A DNA stretch of 64,000 bases. Source: Maribacter aquimaris. Its GTDB lineage: Bacteria > Bacteroidota > Bacteroidia > Flavobacteriales > Flavobacteriaceae. The DNA is taken from NCBI RefSeq assembly GCF_014596745.1, contig NZ_JABTCF010000011.1:1-64000 (forward strand). Reading direction: 5' to 3'. A model generated the notes under the pieces. That model made no database searches. It saw only the letters and a list, made by a program, of their open reading frames with translations, and had not been told where the DNA came from. Of this stretch, positions 44,444-53,336 are shown piece by piece (position 1 is the first letter of the stretch; the number at the start of each line of letters is the position of its first letter). Made by a program: the position numbers and the translations under genes.

Positions 44444-45418
44444 TTACATGTTCAAAAGATAAGCAAAAATTAAAGGCGCCACAATGGTCGCATCACTTTC
44501 TATTATAAATTTTGGCGTATCCATATCGAGTTTCCCCCAGGTGATCTTTTCATTGGGTACGGCCCCCGAGTACGACCCATAACTTGTTGTTGAGTCGCTA
44601 ATCTGGCAAAAATAACTCCAGAAAGGCGTGTCCGTACGTTCCATATCCTGATATAACATGGGTACCACACAAATTGGAAAATCACCCGCAATACCCCCAC
44701 CTATTTGGAAAAACCCAATACCATTCTTTGAATTGTCGGTATACCAATCAGCCAAAAAGGTCATATATTCAATCCCGGACTTCATGGTACTCGCCTTAAG
44801 TTCCCCTTTTAAAACGTAGGAAGCAAAAATGTTCCCCATAGTACTATCTTCCCATCCTGGACAAACGATAGGTAGGTTTTTCTCTGCCGCGGCATACATC
44901 CAAGAATCTTTCAAATCTATTTCATAATACTCTTCCAATACCCCGGAAAGCAACATCTTATACATATATTCATGGGGTAAATAACGTTCACCCTTATCCT
45001 CGGCATCTTTCCAGATCTTAAATATGTGCTCTTGCAACCTGCGGAATGCCTCTTCCTCGGGGATACAGGTATCCGTAACCCGATTGAGTCCTTTTTCCAA
45101 CAAATTCCATTCATCCTGGGGGGTTAAATCGCGATATTCCGGTACCCGTTTATAGTGCGAATGTGCCACCAGGTTCATAATATCCTCCTCCAAATTGGCC
45201 CCGGTACACGAAACGATCTGTACCTTATCCTGCCGAATCATTTCCGCAAAAATCTTACCTAACTCGGCGGTACTCATGGCCCCAGCCAAGGACACCAACA
45301 TTTTGGAACCTTTTTTCAACTGATCCTCATAGCCTTTGGCCGCATCGACCAAGGCGGCGGCATTAAAATGCAAATAATATTTTTCAATAAAATTGGAAAT
45401 AGCTCCTTTAGTCTTCAT
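44444..45418 (-). CDS. deoxyhypusine synthase-like protein without the catalytic lysine
   Basis: A 324-residue member of the deoxyhypusine/homospermidine synthase family, which transfers an aminobutyl group from spermidine or putrescine using NAD. The family fold is clear: LVSLAGAMSTAELG near residue 42, IVSCTGANLEEDI near 72, SWMYAAAEKNLPIVCPGWEDS near 175, and SGAVPNEKITWGKL near 289. At the active-site loop eukaryotic enzymes have GGGVVKHH, with Lys forming the imine intermediate. This protein reads GGGIAGDFP, so the lysine is absent. It overlaps the agmatinase gene by 11 bp. A role in making homospermidine, common in flavobacteria, is attractive by context but conflicts with the missing lysine. 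Confidence 0.85.
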   Translation of the reverse strand: MKTKGAISNFIEKYYLHFNAAALVDAAKGYEDQLKKGSKMLVSLAGAMSTAELGKIFAEMIRQDKVQIVSCTGANLEEDIMNLVAHSHYKRVPEYRDLTPQDEWNLLEKGLNRVTDTCIPEEEAFRRLQEHIFKIWKDAEDKGERYLPHEYMYKMLLSGVLEEYYEIDLKDSWMYAAAEKNLPIVCPGWEDSTMGNIFASYVLKGELKASTMKSGIEYMTFLADWYTDNSKNGIGFFQIGGGIAGDFPICVVPMLYQDMERTDTPFWSYFCQISDSTTSYGSYSGAVPNEKITWGKLDMDTPKFIIESDATIVAPLIFAYLLNM

Positions 45419-46349
45419 CCTCTTCAAATTTTGAATGGGTATTCCCCGATTTATGGTTTACATCATAGGTATTATCATAGTCATCATCAACATCTTCACC
45501 CATGAATTTATAACTTAGCATTTTGTAATACAACTTAGCCGCCAAAAAATCCGAAGATTTATCTTGGGCATTGGGGCATAGTTCAACAATGTCGAAACCA
45601 ACAACGTTTTTCTCCTTATAGACCTGCTTCAAAAAATCCAGGGTTTCATACCAGAACAATCCTCCCGGTTCCGGTGTTCCCGTAGAAGGCAATATAGAGG
45701 GATCGAAAGCATCCAAATCAAAAGTAATGAACACATTATCGGTCATAAGGTCTACAACCTTATCCATCCAATATTCATCATTCACCATATCATGTGCGAA
45801 AAAGGTCTTTTCATCATCCATAAAAGTCTTCTCTATGGCGTCCATGGAACGAATGCCTATCTGTACTAGATTCGTTGACTGACTGGCCTCATGCACGGCA
45901 CAGGCATGGTTACATCGTGTTCCGTCGTAAGACTCCCTTAAATCGGCATGGGCATCAATATGCAAAACCGTTAGATTGTCAAAGCATTCATTGAACGCCC
46001 TTATACTACCTATTGAGATAGAATGTTCCCCTCCAAAAAGCGTCACGAATTTATTGCGTTTGATGTACTCCTTGGTCACTTTATGTACGGCATCCACCAT
46101 GGATTCGGGAGAATCGTTTTCAGTTACCGGATTGGTCAAATGAATCCCTTGTTTATACACCTCAGAATTGGTTTCAATATCATACAATTCCATGTTCTCC
46201 GATGCATCCAAGAATGCTTCCGGACCTTTATCGGCTCCTTTTCCCCAAGTGCTTGTACCGTCATAGGGCACTGGAATCAAAACCACTTTCGCAGTTTCCA
46301 ATTGTGCGAATTCGTCGGTAATACCCGCGTAATTCTTCGTTGTACTCAT
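45408..46349 (-). CDS. speB: agmatinase
   Basis: A 313-residue ureohydrolase that splits agmatine to putrescine and urea. The dinuclear manganese site is seen in FGGEHSIS, HIDAHADLRESYDG and FDLDAFDPSILPSTGTPEPGG. It lies directly after the arginine decarboxylase gene (27 bp gap) and before the deoxyhypusine-synthase-like gene, which it overlaps. The operon therefore goes from arginine to putrescine. The C-terminal 25 residues are acidic and extend beyond the usual family end. Confidence 0.93.
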   Translation of the reverse strand: MSTTKNYAGITDEFAQLETAKVVLIPVPYDGTSTWGKGADKGPEAFLDASENMELYDIETNSEVYKQGIHLTNPVTENDSPESMVDAVHKVTKEYIKRNKFVTLFGGEHSISIGSIRAFNECFDNLTVLHIDAHADLRESYDGTRCNHACAVHEASQSTNLVQIGIRSMDAIEKTFMDDEKTFFAHDMVNDEYWMDKVVDLMTDNVFITFDLDAFDPSILPSTGTPEPGGLFWYETLDFLKQVYKEKNVVGFDIVELCPNAQDKSSDFLAAKLYYKMLSYKFMGEDVDDDYDNTYDVNHKSGNTHSKFEEDED

Positions 46350-46376
46350 GATTTTAAATATTAATTTATTGTTATA

Positions 46377-47834
46377 CTACCCTTGTAAAGGAATTGTTTG
46401 TTCGTTAAGGACCTCTTCAATATTATGCACTGGCACATTATTGTCGTATCCCAGTATTTCCAACATCTGATCAGCTTTTTGCTGAGTCTTGAACAGTGTG
46501 GTTGTCAGCTCACCATTTTCATCCCTATCAATAATGATATGTTTGGGCTGTGGTATCAGACAATGCTGCAGGCCACCAACGCCCCCAATGGAATCTTGAT
46601 ACGCCCCAGTATTGAAGAAACCTATGTAAAGTGGTTTACTTTTACTGTATTTAGGCAAATAAATGGCATTCCTGTTCTGTTCACTATTGTAATAATCATC
46701 GCTATCGCAAGTGAGTCCGCCTAAAAGAACACGCTCATATTCATCATGCCAACGATTGACCGGCAACATGATAAATCGTTTATTGATGGCCCAAGTATCG
46801 GGTAGGGTGGTAATAAAAGACGAATCTATCATATTCCATTTTTCCCGATCATTCTGTTGTTTTTGATATAAGATCTCATATATGGCACCTCCGCTCTCTC
46901 CTACCGTAAAGCTTCCGAACTCAGTAAAAATATGGGGCACCGATACTTCAGCCTCTTGGCAGGCTATGTTGATCTGATTAATGATCTCATCGATCATATA
47001 CTCATAATCATACTCGAAGGCCAAGGAATTCTTTATGGGAAACCCTCCACCTATATTAAGACTGTCGAGTGAAGGACACATTTTCTTCAATCGCACATAG
47101 ACTTTTAGACACTTGGCCAGTTCGTTCCAGTAATACGCATTGTCCCGTATACCGGTGTTAATGAAAAAATGGAGCATCTTAAGTTCAACCTTCTCATTGT
47201 CCTTAATTTGGTTTTCGTAGAAGGGCACGATATTCTTATACCCGATTCCCAAACGGGAGGTGTAAAACTCAAATTTAGGCTCTTCTTCCGAAGCAATACG
47301 GATACCTACCTTAAAGTTGTCATTGACCACATCGGACAACAGATCGATCTCTTCATAATTATCGATGATAGGAATACAGTTGCGATGACCCGAGTTGATA
47401 AGGCGACCAATATTTTCTATATATTGATCACGCTTAAATCCATTACAGATAATATAAGCGTCATTCTTCAATTTACCTTTTTCCTTTAAGTTTTCAATGA
47501 TATTGATATCAAAGGCGGATGACGTCTCTATATGGATGTCATTCTTTAAGGCCTCATGCATTACATGCTGGAAATGGGAACTTTTTGTACAATAACAATA
47601 GTTGTACTTTCCCTTGTAACCATTTTTTTCAATGGCCGTTGCGAACCAATTTTTGGCGCGCATGATATTTTCAGAAATTTTGGGCAGATACGTGAATTTT
47701 AACGGACTTCCGTATTTCTGAACGAGTTCATATAAGGGAATGCCGTGAAATTGCAGGTTATCGTTCTGAAGTGAGAACTCCTCTTGCGGAAAATCAAACG
47801 TTTGATCGATTAGATCAATGTATTTAGTGTTCAT
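46377..47834 (-). CDS. speA: arginine decarboxylase, PLP fold III
   Basis: A 485-residue enzyme converting arginine to agmatine. The PLP lysine is in YNYCYCTKSSH near residue 83, the variant of the YxxKxN motif used by this group. A glycine-rich cofactor-binding segment (LNIGGGFPIKN) is near 265, and the C-terminal CDSDDYYN near 395 carries the conserved Cys-Asp pair. It is about 170 residues shorter than E. coli SpeA and matches the usual Bacteroidota form. First gene of the polyamine operon; a 58-codon ORF lies 85 bp upstream. Confidence 0.9.
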   Translation of the reverse strand: MNTKYIDLIDQTFDFPQEEFSLQNDNLQFHGIPLYELVQKYGSPLKFTYLPKISENIMRAKNWFATAIEKNGYKGKYNYCYCTKSSHFQHVMHEALKNDIHIETSSAFDINIIENLKEKGKLKNDAYIICNGFKRDQYIENIGRLINSGHRNCIPIIDNYEEIDLLSDVVNDNFKVGIRIASEEEPKFEFYTSRLGIGYKNIVPFYENQIKDNEKVELKMLHFFINTGIRDNAYYWNELAKCLKVYVRLKKMCPSLDSLNIGGGFPIKNSLAFEYDYEYMIDEIINQINIACQEAEVSVPHIFTEFGSFTVGESGGAIYEILYQKQQNDREKWNMIDSSFITTLPDTWAINKRFIMLPVNRWHDEYERVLLGGLTCDSDDYYNSEQNRNAIYLPKYSKSKPLYIGFFNTGAYQDSIGGVGGLQHCLIPQPKHIIIDRDENGELTTTLFKTQQKADQMLEILGYDNNVPVHNIEEVLNEQTIPLQG

Positions 47835-48282
47835 GGAACAATAGAATATTTAAAATTAATAGCAATAAAATTTTGGATAAAGGAATAGAACCTTTTATAA
47901 AAAGATCATTGAATTAAAATCAAATCATGATTTGTTCCGCCGTTGTAGGAATGAAAAAGTAATCGTGCTGGCTACAGACGATGGTAAGGGTCCTCACAGA
48001 AGTTAGCTTTAAATCCCGGTCACCCAATCCCTGGGCAGACAATGGGTATGACTTCCTAATCCCCATGGTCCCGAGCATATAAACAAGGTTCATTATGTTC
48101 AGCTAAAAGCCTTAAACCAAACTAATAAACGCTTAGTTTGATGGTACAAATAAAATCAAAAAAATTATAAAACAAGCTTTTTATAAAAAATACTTCAAAA
48201 ATATTCCATTATTCCCCGAATCAATCCTAATCAATTCATTTATAGTGTTTTAATTATTATATTTAGTATTAAAAACCCACTT
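47835..48282. other. 448-bp divergent intergenic region
   Basis: Holds the leftward speA promoter region with the possible leader ORF, and on the right an AT-rich stretch (48130-48270) that should contain the promoter of the rightward secreted protein. No clear -33/-7 pair can be assigned. Confidence 0.3.
47920..48093 (-). CDS. possible leader ORF upstream of speA
   Basis: ATG 48093 to TGA 47920 encodes 57 residues (starts MNLVYMLGTMGIRKSYPLSA, later TLTIVCSQHDYFF) without rare-looking codons, and ends 85 bp before the speA start. Below the usual length cut-off. It might be a regulatory leader peptide controlling polyamine synthesis, by analogy with the SpeFL leader of ornithine decarboxylase, or chance. 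No terminator hairpin is obvious between it and speA. Confidence 0.35.
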   Translation of the reverse strand: MNLVYMLGTMGIRKSYPLSAQGLGDRDLKLTSVRTLTIVCSQHDYFFIPTTAEQIMI

Positions 48283-48996
48283 ATGAAAACGAAAACAGCT
48301 ATTTACCACTATTTCTTACTGGTATTCCTTTGTGCCGCACCTACAATCAATGCCCAGATTATGCCAGGTGTGTATTTTTCGGTGGCCAACGACACGGTTC
48401 ACGAATTAAAGTTATCCGATCGGTATTTGATACATACGACCTATAAAAAATCACCTGCAAATTTCATAAAGACCGAAGGTGGGTTTTATCAAATTGAAGA
48501 TCAACGTTTGGTGGTGCTCCTGGAATTCAATTCCAATTACGCCAAAGACCCCATTCGCCAACTGCGTATTCCATTTGAAAAGGATGGCAACAATTTGATT
48601 CTTGGAATGAAATCGGACATGAAGTTTAAGCCAAATGCAAAAATAAGCCAGGATTTGGATGGACAGTGGTTGTTCGGTGTACGGGGTCCTGATGAGGGAC
48701 AGGAACGAAGGGGTGACAGCAAATCCCGTAAAACATTGAAATTTTTACAAGATGGCAGGTTTCAATGGATAGCCTATAATACCGAAACCATGCAATTTCA
48801 CGGTACCGGTGGTGGCTCCTTTACCTCGAAGGATGGGGTCTACCAAGAAAATATCGAGTTTTTCTCCAGAGATAATTCAAGGGTTGGGGCCGAGCTCACA
48901 TTCGAATACAAAATCAATGGGAATGACTGGCATCACCAAGGCAAGAATAGTAAGGGGGAGCCGATGTATGAAATATGGATGAGGCGGAACAACTAA
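48283..48996 (+). CDS. secreted protein with lipocalin-like C-terminal domain
   Basis: A 237-residue protein with a signal peptide (ending NAQIM). The first 110 residues of the mature part form one beta-rich domain. The C-terminal 115 (DLDGQWLFGVR, KTLKFLQDGRFQWIAYN, FHGTGGGSFTSKDGVYQENIEFFSRD, EIWMRR) match the DUF4488/lipocalin-like pattern as I remember it. Ligand unknown. Divergent from speA and followed 93 bp later by a tRNA. Confidence 0.6.
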   Translation: MKTKTAIYHYFLLVFLCAAPTINAQIMPGVYFSVANDTVHELKLSDRYLIHTTYKKSPANFIKTEGGFYQIEDQRLVVLLEFNSNYAKDPIRQLRIPFEKDGNNLILGMKSDMKFKPNAKISQDLDGQWLFGVRGPDEGQERRGDSKSRKTLKFLQDGRFQWIAYNTETMQFHGTGGGSFTSKDGVYQENIEFFSRDNSRVGAELTFEYKINGNDWHHQGKNSKGEPMYEIWMRRNN

Positions 48997-49089
48997 CCAA
49001 AAAGCCTTTGATAATAATACTTCTTAAATATTTACGATTGATAAAGTAAATTATTGCAAAAAACTTTATTTTTGCGCTCTTCTTATACT

Positions 49090-49161
49090 GGCCTCGTAGT
49101 TCAATGGATAGAATAGAAGTTTCCTAAACTTTAGATGCAAGTTCGATTCTTGCCGAGGTCA
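49090..49161 (+). tRNA. tRNA-Arg (anticodon CCT)
   Basis: A 72-nt cloverleaf: acceptor stem GGCCTCG/CGAGGTC (one G-T pair), D arm GTTC...GAAT, anticodon loop TTCCTAA giving CCT, T arm GCAAG-TTCGATT-CTTGC, and discriminator A. CCA is not encoded. It reads AGG codons. Confidence 0.93.
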
Positions 49162-49542
49162 CTAATTTTTAAGTGTTCATGTTCACCCCTCCCTTTAGTC
49201 AATCGAAGGTTTCAGACCTTTGTTTTAAATATAGGAAAATTAAAAAGGGATAACAGAAATTTCTTTCTAATTATCCCTTAAGGGGGAACGTAACAAACAC
49301 AACCCTCATTACCTTTTAAAATGAATATAACCAACCCATAAAATTCATCTTATGATGGCTGGGTTATCGTAAAACAACCCTAATGATAAGTTTTCGACCT
49401 TTTCTCCGTATCTCATTCGATCAACGTTTCGAAAGTCTAAATTAATTTGGTCACAGCACGTTTTTAATAGACTCCAGCACAATCAATATACCCAAGAGTA
49501 TCACCAATGCATCACCATTTACCTTCCTTTTCATAGCACTTT
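49162..49542. other. 381-bp gene-free stretch after the tRNA
   Basis: No ORF, repeat or integrase-type att duplication of the tRNA 3' end is seen. AT-rich throughout. Confidence 0.4.
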
Positions 49543-49779
49543 TTATTCGTCCACATGAACTAAACCCAGTCTACCAAAGTATTCCATTTTATGTTCTTGG
49601 TCCGATAAATCAAATTTTAACACGTCACTTAAAAAAACAGCGCCAATAAACAATTCCTCTTGGTTTAAATCAGGATACAACCCCTTCGTATTGTTGTGTC
49701 GATCAAAATCCATCTCCTTTGAACTGTTACCTATTAAATACTTAAAGCTCACTGATTTCCCCATTAAAGTTATATTCAA
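49543..49779 (-). CDS. small hypothetical protein
   Basis: A 78-residue acidic protein (MNITLMGKSVSFKYLIG start, C-terminal YFGRLGLVHVDE). It has no signal or membrane segment and no family I recognise. The sequence composition looks protein-like rather than random, but no neighbour supports it. A leftward terminator lies 61 bp upstream, so it would need its own promoter. Confidence 0.4.
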   Translation of the reverse strand: MNITLMGKSVSFKYLIGNSSKEMDFDRHNNTKGLYPDLNQEELFIGAVFLSDVLKFDLSDQEHKMEYFGRLGLVHVDE

Positions 49780-49839
49780 ATTTTATAGTGCAATGGGCAA
49801 CGGACGCATTGTCTTTCTGATCTAATCCTTTATTTTATT

Positions 49840-49864
49840 AAAAAAAGGCCCTGTAAACAGGGCC
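49840..49864 (-). terminator. leftward rho-independent terminator
   Basis: On the minus strand GGCCCTGT/ACAGGGCC (49847-49864) forms a strong GC stem followed by seven T. The nearest leftward gene ends at 50460, about 600 bp upstream, so either the histidine-kinase operon has a long 3' tail or a small RNA ends here. Confidence 0.7.
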
Positions 49865-50459
49865 CTTAAACCAACCGACTAATTAAAACCTAAATTACTT
49901 TAATCACTATCAAAACCCGGGTTGGTTTTATCACTCCACTAAAATCGCCAATTAGATTCCAGTGGACTTAAACGGATAAAATGGTTAGTGTTTAGCATAG
50001 CATTTATCCTTTAAGGTTTATCGTTGTTTATGGCTTGAATGCCGAGATAAACAACAATTATATTTATCATCTACTTTTCATCATGTTATTCATTCTGTAT
50101 TCCGCCTTTGTTTTCAACAATGCTTTCCGCTTTAACAAGGTGGTAGGCAGAATAATGCAAAGGGTTGTCATAAAAACCAACAAACTGATAACAAAAAAAA
50201 TATCTACAAAAATCGATGTGTTCATGTGCGTTCTATAATTAATGTATCAGGGGTCTCATTTCTAATACAGGACAAATCTAAGGCGCAGTCATGGCTAAAG
50301 GGCTGAAAATAATGGATTAGAAATATATGTCGATAAAATGCATATTTTATCGATGAAATACATTCTTAACAAGATTTATCTTACTTTAGTGTTTATGAAG
50401 TGTGTTTCGCTTATGACAATAAGCCGTATAAAGTATAAATATGCAAAAAGGGTTGGATA
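49865..50459. other. 595-bp stretch without a supported gene
   Basis: A rightward frame at 50035-50238 starts with TTG and encodes a hydrophobic 67-residue peptide; I do not trust it. The strip 49865-50030 lies just before the leftward terminator and could encode a small RNA. Confidence 0.3.
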
Positions 50460-51992
50460 CTACTTAAGTAGTTTAACAATGGCTTTTAGCAGCTCATTAA
50501 AATCGAATGGTTTGGGTACCACCGCATTCATGCCCAACTTCAAATAATTATCGACATTATCTTCAAACACATTGGCCGTGACGCCGATAATAGGAATATT
50601 CTTGATGTTCTTAAAGGGAAATTCACGGATCAATTTGGTAATTTGATCACCGGAAACATTGGGCAGATCAACATCCATAAGAATAATATCATAGTTGTTG
50701 TTGATCACCGTTTCAAAAACCATGGCGCCATCATTGACCAAATCAATAAAAAACAGATTGGTATCCATAAGGGTTTTGAACAATACCATTTGTGTACGTT
50801 CATCATCCTCAACCAATAATACCTTATATTTTCTATCCCCTTTGAGCTTTGATATATCTACAGTTTTATTTTTGGTGTTTTCAATAGGCTTGGAAGCTAA
50901 ATTCATAGCATAGGTCAAGGTAACGTCAAAGTAAAAGGAAGAACCTTTACCCGACTTTGATTCCGCCTTGATCTCACTACCCATGAGTTCTACCAATCCT
51001 TTGACTATAGACAACCCCAAACCGGCACCCCCTTTTTTACCTTCTTCCTCCAATTGTGTGAAACTCTCGAAAACAGTATTTATCTTTTCCGAAGGAATGC
51101 CAATACCAGTATCATTTACCTCAAATCTTAGACTTACCTTATTTGCCCTTTTCTGATTGAGTATTACTTTTAGGGCAATCGTGCCTTTTTCGGTGAATTT
51201 TATGGCATTATCCAGTAAGTTGGTGAGCACTTGGAACAATCGCAACCTATCCCCTTCGATAAATTCAGGTATTTTTTGATCATGATCCATCAAAAATGAA
51301 ATGGATGTCCCTTTGGTTTTCGATGTATAGGTAAACGCAATAAGCTCTAGCAATTTTAACAGATTGAATACTTTGTTACGCAATTGCAACCTACCAGAGG
51401 CAATCATGCTTATGCTCAGAATATCATCGAGCAATAATCGTAAATTGGTATTCGATTCCTTAAGAAAATCAACCATTTGGTGCTGCGCATTATCCAAGTT
51501 GGTTTTTTCGAGCAGGTTGGTTATCGAAATTATACTTGTTAGCGGATTTCTAAGTTCATGGCTGAAATTCTGAATAAAGGCATTTTTGAAACGTTCCCGT
51601 TCTTCCAATTCAATATTCTTAAGAACCACCAATTCAGAATTAATGATGGATTCGTTCCTAGCCTGTGCGATTCGTTGATAGGAGACATAATGCTCGGTAA
51701 GGTCATAAATGACCAATAGCAGGTGGTTCTCTTTCTTTATAAACCGTATATCGGTAATCAATTCCATATCACCTTCCCCAAGGTGAACACAATTATAGGT
51801 CATCGAATCCTCCGTACTGTCCAGAATACTTGAGTAGGAAATAAAGAAAGGATGTACATCATAGATGAACCCATCCTGTTTCAACGTAATGAAAGTTTGA
51901 TCACTTTCAAGAACCTTACCATCCAAGTCTATGACAACAAACTGAATGCTCTGATTTATGTATTGCTCTTTATATTGGCTAAGTAAGGTCAT
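50460..51992 (-). CDS. hybrid histidine kinase-response regulator
   Basis: A 510-residue cytoplasmic signalling protein. Residues 1-125 form a PAS-like sensor (FVVIDLDGKVLESDQTFI). The kinase core has the phosphoacceptor His in FSHELRNPLTSI near residue 145, the N box NLLDNAIKFTEKG near 260, G1 NDTGIGIP and G2 GAGLGLSIVKGL. A receiver domain follows from about residue 390 with VLLVEDDERTQ, the phosphoacceptor Asp in ILMDVDLP, and PKPFDF. No membrane segment or output domain. It overlaps the small GTPase gene by 14 bp. Confidence 0.9.
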   Translation of the reverse strand: MTLLSQYKEQYINQSIQFVVIDLDGKVLESDQTFITLKQDGFIYDVHPFFISYSSILDSTEDSMTYNCVHLGEGDMELITDIRFIKKENHLLLVIYDLTEHYVSYQRIAQARNESIINSELVVLKNIELEERERFKNAFIQNFSHELRNPLTSIISITNLLEKTNLDNAQHQMVDFLKESNTNLRLLLDDILSISMIASGRLQLRNKVFNLLKLLELIAFTYTSKTKGTSISFLMDHDQKIPEFIEGDRLRLFQVLTNLLDNAIKFTEKGTIALKVILNQKRANKVSLRFEVNDTGIGIPSEKINTVFESFTQLEEEGKKGGAGLGLSIVKGLVELMGSEIKAESKSGKGSSFYFDVTLTYAMNLASKPIENTKNKTVDISKLKGDRKYKVLLVEDDERTQMVLFKTLMDTNLFFIDLVNDGAMVFETVINNNYDIILMDVDLPNVSGDQITKLIREFPFKNIKNIPIIGVTANVFEDNVDNYLKLGMNAVVPKPFDFNELLKAIVKLLK

Positions 51993-52476
51993 TCAATAGG
52001 GTAGCTAAATGGGTGAACATTTCGTTTACAGCATCCCCGGTTTTTGCACTGGTAAGGTAATTTGCTTCAATATTGTTGTCTTTTAAAAGACTTTGAAGCT
52101 CATCCTGGATTACCAAATCAATTTTGTTGCCAACGATGATCAATGGAGTATCGGGGGTTTTCTCGGCAACTATTTTTAAATCACTATTCAAATTCTGGAA
52201 TGTGGAAGGTCGACTTACATCAAAAACGAAGACAACCCCATGGGTACCCAATAAGTATGCCTGCCGTATCATTTGCACCTCATCGGTACCTTCGAGATCC
52301 CAAATAATCAGTGAAATGGAATCATTCTCATTTACCTCAACAATTTTTTTGGTAATATGAACGCCAATGGTCACTTTATATTTATCGGAAAAACTGTCTT
52401 TTACAAATCGTTGGATCAATGATGTCTTACCGACACCGAAATGACCTAAAATTACAATCTTCTTAGATTTTTGCAT
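51979..52476 (-). CDS. Ras/Rab-like small GTPase
   Basis: A 165-residue GTPase. G1 is GHFGVGKTS at about residues 10-18, G3 is WDLEGTDE (DxxG), G4 is NKID, and G5 is TSAK. It is a single-domain protein like eukaryotic Rab or bacterial MglA-type proteins. The Gln that usually follows DxxG is replaced (DLEGTDE), which would lower intrinsic hydrolysis and make a GTPase-activating partner important. ATG 52476 lies inside the end of the upstream gene (14-bp overlap). Confidence 0.88.
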   Translation of the reverse strand: MQKSKKIVILGHFGVGKTSLIQRFVKDSFSDKYKVTIGVHITKKIVEVNENDSISLIIWDLEGTDEVQMIRQAYLLGTHGVVFVFDVSRPSTFQNLNSDLKIVAEKTPDTPLIIVGNKIDLVIQDELQSLLKDNNIEANYLTSAKTGDAVNEMFTHLATLLNDLT

Positions 52477-53314
52477 TGCCAAAATATTCTGCTAGCTTTT
52501 TTTGAATCAGTTTACTGCTTATGGTGTCAACCGGCTGTTCGAGATGACGACTGGTATAGATGAGATCAAGGTTCATCTCCATGAAATTATGGTAAAAGTC
52601 GAAGATAATATCCTGAACCTTATCCTTTGCCTTTAAACTGTAGGCACCGGAAATCACCACTGCCACATAATAGTTGACGAAGCTTTGTATATGTATATTG
52701 TATAGTTCATATTCTATAAGTTCCAACTCCTGGTTTTTCTGATTAAAGGCATCCTCAACAAAGGTTTTTATGGCCGTGAGCATTCCTGAGATCATTTCCT
52801 CATCTATGGTTTCGGTTTTTGAAAAACTAGCTTTCAACAGACCTGAACCACGTTCGATCAACATTACCTGTTCAATTTTTTCCCCGCCTATATCATCAAG
52901 TAATAACTCTTTTTCCTTACTACCGCCAAAAAACGATCTTAATTTTCTTTTCCAGGCAGAAATAAAGCTCAGTTGGTTATCTATCTTTTCAGATAAAACC
53001 TTTATTTCCTGGGCCACATATTTTTTGACCATTTTACCCAACACGGGGTAAAGGGCGTCAACAACTTCGTCTTTGTGGTTTTGGATTTCCTTTTTTAACG
53101 TTGCGGTAATTGTCGGTCCGAGGGTATGCGGAATACTTTTGGTAAACTTGTCCAACTGTTCCTCCACAATGGGATCCACGCGGGAAGCGAATTTCTCCCT
53201 ACTATTATAAGCTTGCTCCAACAGTTCGATGCGATTGGCAATTTTATCAATATCTTCACGATCCTCTGTGAACAAAATATCCTTAAGGATTTCCAATCTG
53301 TCTTTCTCGTTCAT
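52463..53314 (-). CDS. cytoplasmic partner of small GTPase, OmpA-N-domain-like
   Basis: A 283-residue protein. A helical N-terminal half contains VDPIVEEQLDKF and VDALYPVLGKMVKKYV. The C-terminal half (QVMLIERGSGLLKASF, MISGMLTAIKTFVEDAF, YYVAVVISG) looks like a roadblock/longin-type alpha/beta domain. The same two-part arrangement forms the N-terminal, presumably cytoplasmic, portion of some large OmpA-family proteins encoded beside small GTPases. Here the OmpA part is absent, and no signal or membrane helix is visible. Roadblock domains regulate small GTPases (MglB with MglA), so a GTPase regulator role is likely but inferred. Confidence 0.6.
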   Translation of the reverse strand: MNEKDRLEILKDILFTEDREDIDKIANRIELLEQAYNSREKFASRVDPIVEEQLDKFTKSIPHTLGPTITATLKKEIQNHKDEVVDALYPVLGKMVKKYVAQEIKVLSEKIDNQLSFISAWKRKLRSFFGGSKEKELLLDDIGGEKIEQVMLIERGSGLLKASFSKTETIDEEMISGMLTAIKTFVEDAFNQKNQELELIEYELYNIHIQSFVNYYVAVVISGAYSLKAKDKVQDIIFDFYHNFMEMNLDLIYTSRHLEQPVDTISSKLIQKKLAEYFGNAKI

Positions 53315-53336
53315 TCGAACTGCCCTTAAGATCTAT

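Noticed and set aside
49090-49161. tRNA-Arg as integration site of a genomic island
   Set aside because: No integrase, no duplicated 3' tRNA end and only ordinary genes follow.
50035-50238. Rightward 67-residue hydrophobic ORF
   Set aside because: TTG start, no recognisable family, composition typical of an AT-rich intergenic frame.
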